Positions 22,407 to 26,511 of a DNA stretch of 26,511 nucleotides are shown piece after piece. The notes below the pieces were generated by a model that had not been told where the DNA came from, did not search any database, and saw only the letters and a list, made by a program, of their open reading frames with translations. The translations under genes were made by a program, and so were the position numbers. Within the stretch, counting starts at the first letter, position 1. Every line of letters starts with the position of its first letter. Source of the DNA: JAWOGN01 sp046496815 (lineage in GTDB: Bacteria; Desulfobacterota; DSM-4660; Desulfatiglandales; Desulfatiglandaceae); assembly GCA_046496815.1 (NCBI GenBank), contig JAWOGN010000012.1, positions 1-26,511 of the forward strand, given 5' to 3'.

Positions 22407-24194
22407 ATGTGTCGGAAGAAGAGATTTGGGTTTCCCCGCTTCGCATGGACTTTCCTGATTTTCCTCTCGACCGTTTTTCTTCATCCCATGGCGGTGTCGG
22501 GCGCCGTGGTGACAGTAGAGGTAATCCACTCCCGGGACCGGTACCCGGCAGGACATTCCTATCCGATTCTTTTCCGTATCCGCATCTCCAGCCCCTTATA
22601 CATCCACGGAGCGAGAAACGCGGAAAGCGGGATCATCGCAACCGAACTTTCATTTTCGGATTCGCCGGACCTCAAAATTCTGAAAATTCAATTTCCGGAA
22701 CCCGAGAAAAAAGTATTCCCGTACACAAACCAGCCGCTTGAGGTTTTTTCAGGTGAAATCCGCGTTCGCGCCAACCTGGCAGTCGATGAAAAAGCCCCGA
22801 GCGGCGGGCATACCATGGAAGGGCGGTTGATTTATCAAGCGTGTTCGACCAACGCATGTCTGCCCCCTGAACATGCGCCGGTTCACATACCTGTCTTTGT
22901 AGTCCCAAAGGACGCATCTTTCGAACGTCAAAACCAAGGGATCTTCGATTCCGCCGAAAAAATTTCCGAACCTGCCGCAAAAACATCGAGATGGAACCTT
23001 GACGGCGCCCTCTGGTTCGCCCTTGCAGGCGTTTTTCTGGGAGGCCTCGCCCTGAACCTCACGCCTTGCATTTATCCCCTCATTCCCATCACGATCTCTT
23101 ATTTCGGAGGCAGAAAAGAAGAAAATCGAGGGCGGATCTTTGTTCATGGGGCTCTGTATATCGCTGGGCTCGCTGTTACCAATTCGATCCTGGGCGTCGC
23201 CGCGAGCATGTCCGGAAGTATGCTGGGCTCGGCCCTTCAAAAACCGATTGTGCTCCTTGCGTTGGCGGGGATTCTCATTTCGCTTGCTTTGAGCTTTTTC
23301 GGCTTCTGGGAATTGCGTCTGCCTCCGGGGCTCATGCGCATGGCCTCCAAAAACGTGAGCGGATATCTGGGTACCTGCTTCATGGGCCTTACCCTCGGCG
23401 TTTTGGCAGCACCCTGTGTGGGACCGTTTATTCTGGGACTTCTGACCTTCGTGGGGCGGAAAGGAGACCCGTTTCTGGGGTTCCTCTATTTCTTTGTGCT
23501 GAGTTTAGGCCTGGGGCTCCCCCTTGCCGTGCTGGCCCTTTTTTCGAGTACACTTGCAAAACTTCCCGTATCGGGAAAGTGGATGATATGGATCCGCAAG
23601 GCCTTGGGGTGGGTGCTCGTGGGAATGGCGGGCTATTTCTTGAAACCCCTCGTGTCAACCGCCCTGGGGGAGGCGGCCATTTTTTCGGCCGTATGTGTGG
23701 CTGCAGGATTGCATCTGGGGTGGTTGGAACCCATCAGCCGAAGCAATCGATTTTTCCTCTACTTGAGCAGGTCGCTTGGCACCATGCTTATCGGCGGTTC
23801 CATCCTGTTCCTCTGGGATGCCTCCGGCAGCCGCACGGGGATTGATTGGATCCCGTACACCCCGACCAGCGTCACCGAGGCCGCCCGGAAGAAAAATCCG
23901 CTGATCCTGGAGTTCTATGCAGATTGGTGCGGGCCATGCGTCTCCATGGACAAGAAAGTCTTCAGTGACCCTGAAATCGTCAAAATGAGCCGGGATCTGA
24001 CCGCGGTTCGAGTCGACCTGACGCAGCGGCATTCGCTTCAGAATGAACTTCTTGAGCGGTATCAAGTCAGCGGGGTCCCCACGATCATCTTCATTAACAG
24101 AGCCGGCCTTGAGGAAAAAGCGATGAGAATTGAGTCTTATGTGAGTCGAAACGAAGTATTGAAGAAGATGAAAAAACTTATCGAACAGCCGTGA
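22407..24194 (+). CDS. dsbD: DsbD, thiol:disulfide interchange protein
   Basis: DsbD moves electrons from cytosolic thioredoxin to periplasmic reductases. Counted from the ATG at 22407 it has 595 residues: a signal peptide (residues 1-32), the nDsbD domain with C146 and C151 (YQACSTNACLPP), an eight-helix membrane domain with its redox cysteines C221 (TPCIYPLIP) and C337 (AAPCVGPF), and a C-terminal thioredoxin domain with CGPC at 508-511. E. coli DsbD has CVAC there, so this domain is closer to a plain thioredoxin. A GTG at 22380 would add 9 residues ahead of the signal peptide; the ATG gives the cleaner N-terminus. Confidence 0.92.
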   Translation: MCRKKRFGFPRFAWTFLIFLSTVFLHPMAVSGAVVTVEVIHSRDRYPAGHSYPILFRIRISSPLYIHGARNAESGIIATELSFSDSPDLKILKIQFPEPEKKVFPYTNQPLEVFSGEIRVRANLAVDEKAPSGGHTMEGRLIYQACSTNACLPPEHAPVHIPVFVVPKDASFERQNQGIFDSAEKISEPAAKTSRWNLDGALWFALAGVFLGGLALNLTPCIYPLIPITISYFGGRKEENRGRIFVHGALYIAGLAVTNSILGVAASMSGSMLGSALQKPIVLLALAGILISLALSFFGFWELRLPPGLMRMASKNVSGYLGTCFMGLTLGVLAAPCVGPFILGLLTFVGRKGDPFLGFLYFFVLSLGLGLPLAVLALFSSTLAKLPVSGKWMIWIRKALGWVLVGMAGYFLKPLVSTALGEAAIFSAVCVAAGLHLGWLEPISRSNRFFLYLSRSLGTMLIGGSILFLWDASGSRTGIDWIPYTPTSVTEAARKKNPLILEFYADWCGPCVSMDKKVFSDPEIVKMSRDLTAVRVDLTQRHSLQNELLERYQVSGVPTIIFINRAGLEEKAMRIESYVSRNEVLKKMKKLIEQP

Positions 24195-24237
24195 TAAAAA
24201 AATCCGGATCCGTTCCGATGTTTAAACCTTTGGCCTA

Positions 24238-24259
24238 GGGGCCGTTGGGATCTTTTTCT
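24238..24259 (+). repeat. Core-only fragment of the dispersed repeat family
   Basis: GGGGCCGTTGGGATCT followed by TTTTCT matches the inner core of the other arms with no outer end. It runs up to and over the first bases of the hydrolase stop codon (CTA at 24258-24260 on the plus strand). Confidence 0.65.
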
Positions 24260-25055
24260 ACCATATGAACTGTCGGACGCAGTCGTTGAAGGCCCTGTAG
24301 CTTTCTATCATCACCATGTGTCCGGCGTTTGGCAATGCTTTCAGCGTACTTCCCTTTATCGATTGATGCAGGCGCTCAGACAATGCGGGCGGCGATAACA
24401 CATCCTTGTTTCCGCAGACAATGAGGCATGGCAGTTCGATAATTCCAACTTCCTTGCTCCGATCAAAACGATCACAGGCCTCAAAATCATCATGAAGCAC
24501 CCTTGGACCCGCCGCTTTCATCAATTCCGCCCCTTCCTTGACCAGCATGGGGTCTGCCCCGGGCGCGTACGCATAGCCGATGATGCGATCGATGGTTTCT
24601 TCGAAATGGGTCGACAGACCCTCCAAGAATTCTGGAGCCACTTGCAGCTTAGGCCCTGTGGAAACGAGGATGATGCCTTTGAGCAGGTGCGGGTTTAAGA
24701 GAGCTGTTTCCTGCACGATGGCCCCACCCATCGAATGCCCCATCAGGAAAACAGGACCGGGAAACAGGGTGACAAGAATCTCGCTCACCCAGTGCGCGTA
24801 TTCAGTCATACTGCGTTTATGATGACCGCCGGTTTCTCCATGGCCCGGCAGATCCAAGGCAAGCGTATTCAGGCAATCTTTCAACGGGTGAACTTGAGCC
24901 TGCCAAACCTGGGATCGTCCACCGGCGCCATGGATCATGACCAAAGTCGATCGTTTTTCATTGACGATCCCGAAACTCGATCGATAACCGATCTTCAATG
25001 TGTCCAATTTCTCAAGCAATCCCACCGGAGTCAAAGAAAAGACCTCCAAATCCAT
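24258..25055 (-). CDS. Alpha/beta hydrolase
   Basis: The 265-residue protein is a classical alpha/beta-hydrolase. The oxyanion-hole strand is VMIHGAGG, the nucleophile elbow GHSMGG carries S108, the acid is D218 (CGNKDVLSPP), and the base is H246 (PNAGHMVMIE). The cap domain (residues about 135-190) is helical. Esterase, lipase or C-C hydrolase activity cannot be separated by sequence alone. There is no signal peptide. Its 3' end abuts a repeat fragment. It stands alone on the minus strand. Confidence 0.85.
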   Translation of the reverse strand: MDLEVFSLTPVGLLEKLDTLKIGYRSSFGIVNEKRSTLVMIHGAGGRSQVWQAQVHPLKDCLNTLALDLPGHGETGGHHKRSMTEYAHWVSEILVTLFPGPVFLMGHSMGGAIVQETALLNPHLLKGIILVSTGPKLQVAPEFLEGLSTHFEETIDRIIGYAYAPGADPMLVKEGAELMKAAGPRVLHDDFEACDRFDRSKEVGIIELPCLIVCGNKDVLSPPALSERLHQSIKGSTLKALPNAGHMVMIESYRAFNDCVRQFIW

Positions 25056-25387
25056 AACTTCGAGATTAACGCCGTCATATATACACCCATACGATCAAAA
25101 AGAATAGAGATTCCGATTTGTTCTGCAGTCCTTCCTCAAATATTTACCCATAGACCCTTACGGGGAAGTCTAATTCCCTGCAGGTTGAGGGCAGACCTTG
25201 GAATATACCCGCCATCATCTCTCAAAAACCTTTCCCATTCCGATTGCATCGATCCGAATTCATCTTGACACACGGACGGCTTTGTTCCAAATTAGGCGGC
25301 CTGAGGACGTGGTCTGATTATTTAATCTATTCGAAACGACGATAGAGACTGATGGCCTAGAAAAAGCGTCCCATGCGGGAGGAAGCT
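25056..25387. other. Divergent intergenic region between hydrolase and ketosynthase
   Basis: About 330 bases separate two divergent genes, so it should hold promoters for both. The only candidate I see is TTGACA at 25265-25270 with a poor -10 (AAATTA, 25289-25294) directed to the ketosynthase. No gene or strong hairpin is visible. Confidence 0.35.
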
Positions 25388-26511
25388 GTGAAGCGAAGAG
25401 TAGTGATTGCCGGGATGGGCGCCATCACGCCGCTGGCGGTGGGTGTCGAAGAAAGTTGGAAAAAACTGTGTGCGGGTGAGTCTGGGATAAAAAAAATCAC
25501 CCAGTTCGACCCTTCCCCTCTGAAATGTCAAGTTGCGGGTGAAGTCACGGATTTTGAGGCAGCGGATTTCATGGAAGCCAAGAATGTTCGCCGCACCGAC
25601 CGCTTGCACCAATTTATGTTGGCGGCAACCAAATTAGCCCTCGAGGACGCCCGATTTAAAGTGGAACCCGGACAGGAATATCGGGTGGGCGTTATTGCCG
25701 CCACAGCAATCGGCGCCTGCAAGACATTCGAGAAAAACCATGAGCTTATTATCAAGGGGCAAATCAAAAGGGTGTCACCCAACCTGGTCATCAATCTCTC
25801 TGCCAACACGGCCGCAGGTGCCATGGCGGCGTTGTGTCAGGCGAGAGGGCCGCATCATTTTCTCATGGAGGCCTGCGCCGCCGGCACCAATGCCGTGGGA
25901 TTGGGATTCAGATTGATTCAGCATGACGAAGCGGACGTCATGATTGTCGGGGGTGGCGACGCCGGAATTTGTCCCACGCTCATGGCCAGCCTGGACAACC
26001 TGGGTGCATTATCGAACGCTCGCTGGAATAATGAACCTCACCGGGCTAGCCGTCCGTTTGAGAAAAACCGGGAAGGTTTTGTCACCAGCGAAGGTGCCGG
26101 CATACTGCTTCTGGAGGAACTCGAACATGCCAAGGCACGCGAAGCCAAGATATATGCAGAAATCTTGGGCTATGGTTCCAGTTGTGATGCCTACCATCCG
26201 GTTGCGCCGTTGCCCAGCGGCGAAAGCGCCCGGCATTGCATGGCCTCGAGCATCGAAGATGCCGGAATAAAGCCTGAGGATATTCATTACATCAATGCGC
26301 ACGGCACGTCCACGCCGGCGAATGACTTAACTGAAACCATTGCGGTCAAAAAGCTTTTTGGCAGCCGGGCCAAGAAAATAAAGCTCAGTGCGAACAAATC
26401 AATGATCGGTCATATGTGGGCAGGTGCAGGTGCGGTAGAAGCAATTTTCGCGGCAAAGACCCTGGAGAAAGGAATTATACCCCCCACAATCAATTTGGAG
26501 GAAAGCGATCC
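25388..26511 (+). CDS. fabF: Beta-ketoacyl-ACP synthase II (FabF-type), cut by window end
   Basis: The 374 visible residues belong to a FabF-type ketosynthase, which condenses malonyl-ACP with acyl-ACP in fatty-acid synthesis. The start KRRVVIAGMGAITPL is typical. The catalytic triad is C163 (EACAAGTNAVG), H305 (NAHGTSTPANDLTE) and H342 (KSMIGHMWAGAGA), with K337 just before. Positions are within two of those in E. coli FabF. GTG at 25388 is chosen because GGGAGGA lies a few bases upstream; an in-frame ATG at 25373 lacks a Shine-Dalgarno. The usual PLND at 310-313 reads PAND. It could instead be a ketosynthase of a specialised pathway, as no other fab gene is present. Confidence 0.9.
   Translation, partial: MKRRVVIAGMGAITPLAVGVEESWKKLCAGESGIKKITQFDPSPLKCQVAGEVTDFEAADFMEAKNVRRTDRLHQFMLAATKLALEDARFKVEPGQEYRVGVIAATAIGACKTFEKNHELIIKGQIKRVSPNLVINLSANTAAGAMAALCQARGPHHFLMEACAAGTNAVGLGFRLIQHDEADVMIVGGGDAGICPTLMASLDNLGALSNARWNNEPHRASRPFEKNREGFVTSEGAGILLLEELEHAKAREAKIYAEILGYGSSCDAYHPVAPLPSGESARHCMASSIEDAGIKPEDIHYINAHGTSTPANDLTETIAVKKLFGSRAKKIKLSANKSMIGHMWAGAGAVEAIFAAKTLEKGIIPPTINLEESD

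Overview
The window looks like a chromosomal piece of a Gram-negative anaerobe, most plausibly a deltaproteobacterium (Desulfobacterota). That inference rests on hydrogenase maturation genes, small proteins with the RRSGxDRR motif, stand-alone PilZ and MshEN-like proteins, a DsbD, a phosphoglycerate-type compatible-solute operon, and long repeat-bearing intergenic gaps. No rRNA, tRNA, CRISPR array, phage gene or transposase gene was found.

Layout. 1-1394: end of an acidic unknown protein, then hypA-hypB, the nickel-insertion pair for [NiFe] hydrogenase, with a hairpin over the hypB ribosome site. 1535-2869 (minus): a fosmidomycin-resistance-type MFS exporter with a possible attenuated leader. 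3492-6941: a loosely packed, AT-richer accessory stretch holding three small RRSG-motif proteins, a 76-residue protein made of two MshEN-like (c-di-GMP-binding) motifs, and a PilZ protein with a C-terminal fibronectin-III-like domain. An inverted-repeat (MITE-like) element sits in the middle. 7014-11629: phosphate uptake operon pstS-pstC-pstA-pstB-phoU, preceded by two clusters of 11-bp-phased Pho-box-like repeats; a third such cluster precedes the last RRSG gene. 11889-13625 (minus): glutamine-dependent NAD synthetase. 13884-15458: a zinc-ribbon protein fused to a TsaA/TrmO-like domain, followed by a protein with a C-terminal J domain. 15509-16636 (minus): a PrmA-like methyltransferase. 17019-20435 (minus): three-gene operon (GT81 glucosyl-3-phosphoglycerate synthase, HAD phosphatase, second glycosyltransferase) that fits synthesis of glucosylglycerate or mannosylglucosylglycerate. 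20997-24194: HD-domain protein translationally coupled to an MCE/MlaD-like lipoprotein, then DsbD. 24258-25055 (minus): alpha/beta hydrolase. 25388-end: FabF-type ketosynthase, cut by the window edge.

A dispersed repeat family with core GGCCGTTGGGATCT recurs at 4721-4800, 4956-5023, 11740-11805, 16894-16967, 20523-20622 and 24238-24259, with an isolated outer end at 1426-1449. The complete palindromic unit is 4714-5032. A second, unrelated inverted-repeat element at 16647-16893 abuts one truncated arm exactly. The most interesting parts are the compact c-di-GMP-effector/RRSG cluster beside the pst operon (including possible Pho control of one member), the two intergenic repeat families, the compatible-solute operon and the zinc-ribbon TsaA plus J-domain pair. 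All function calls come from reading the sequence; no database search was run.
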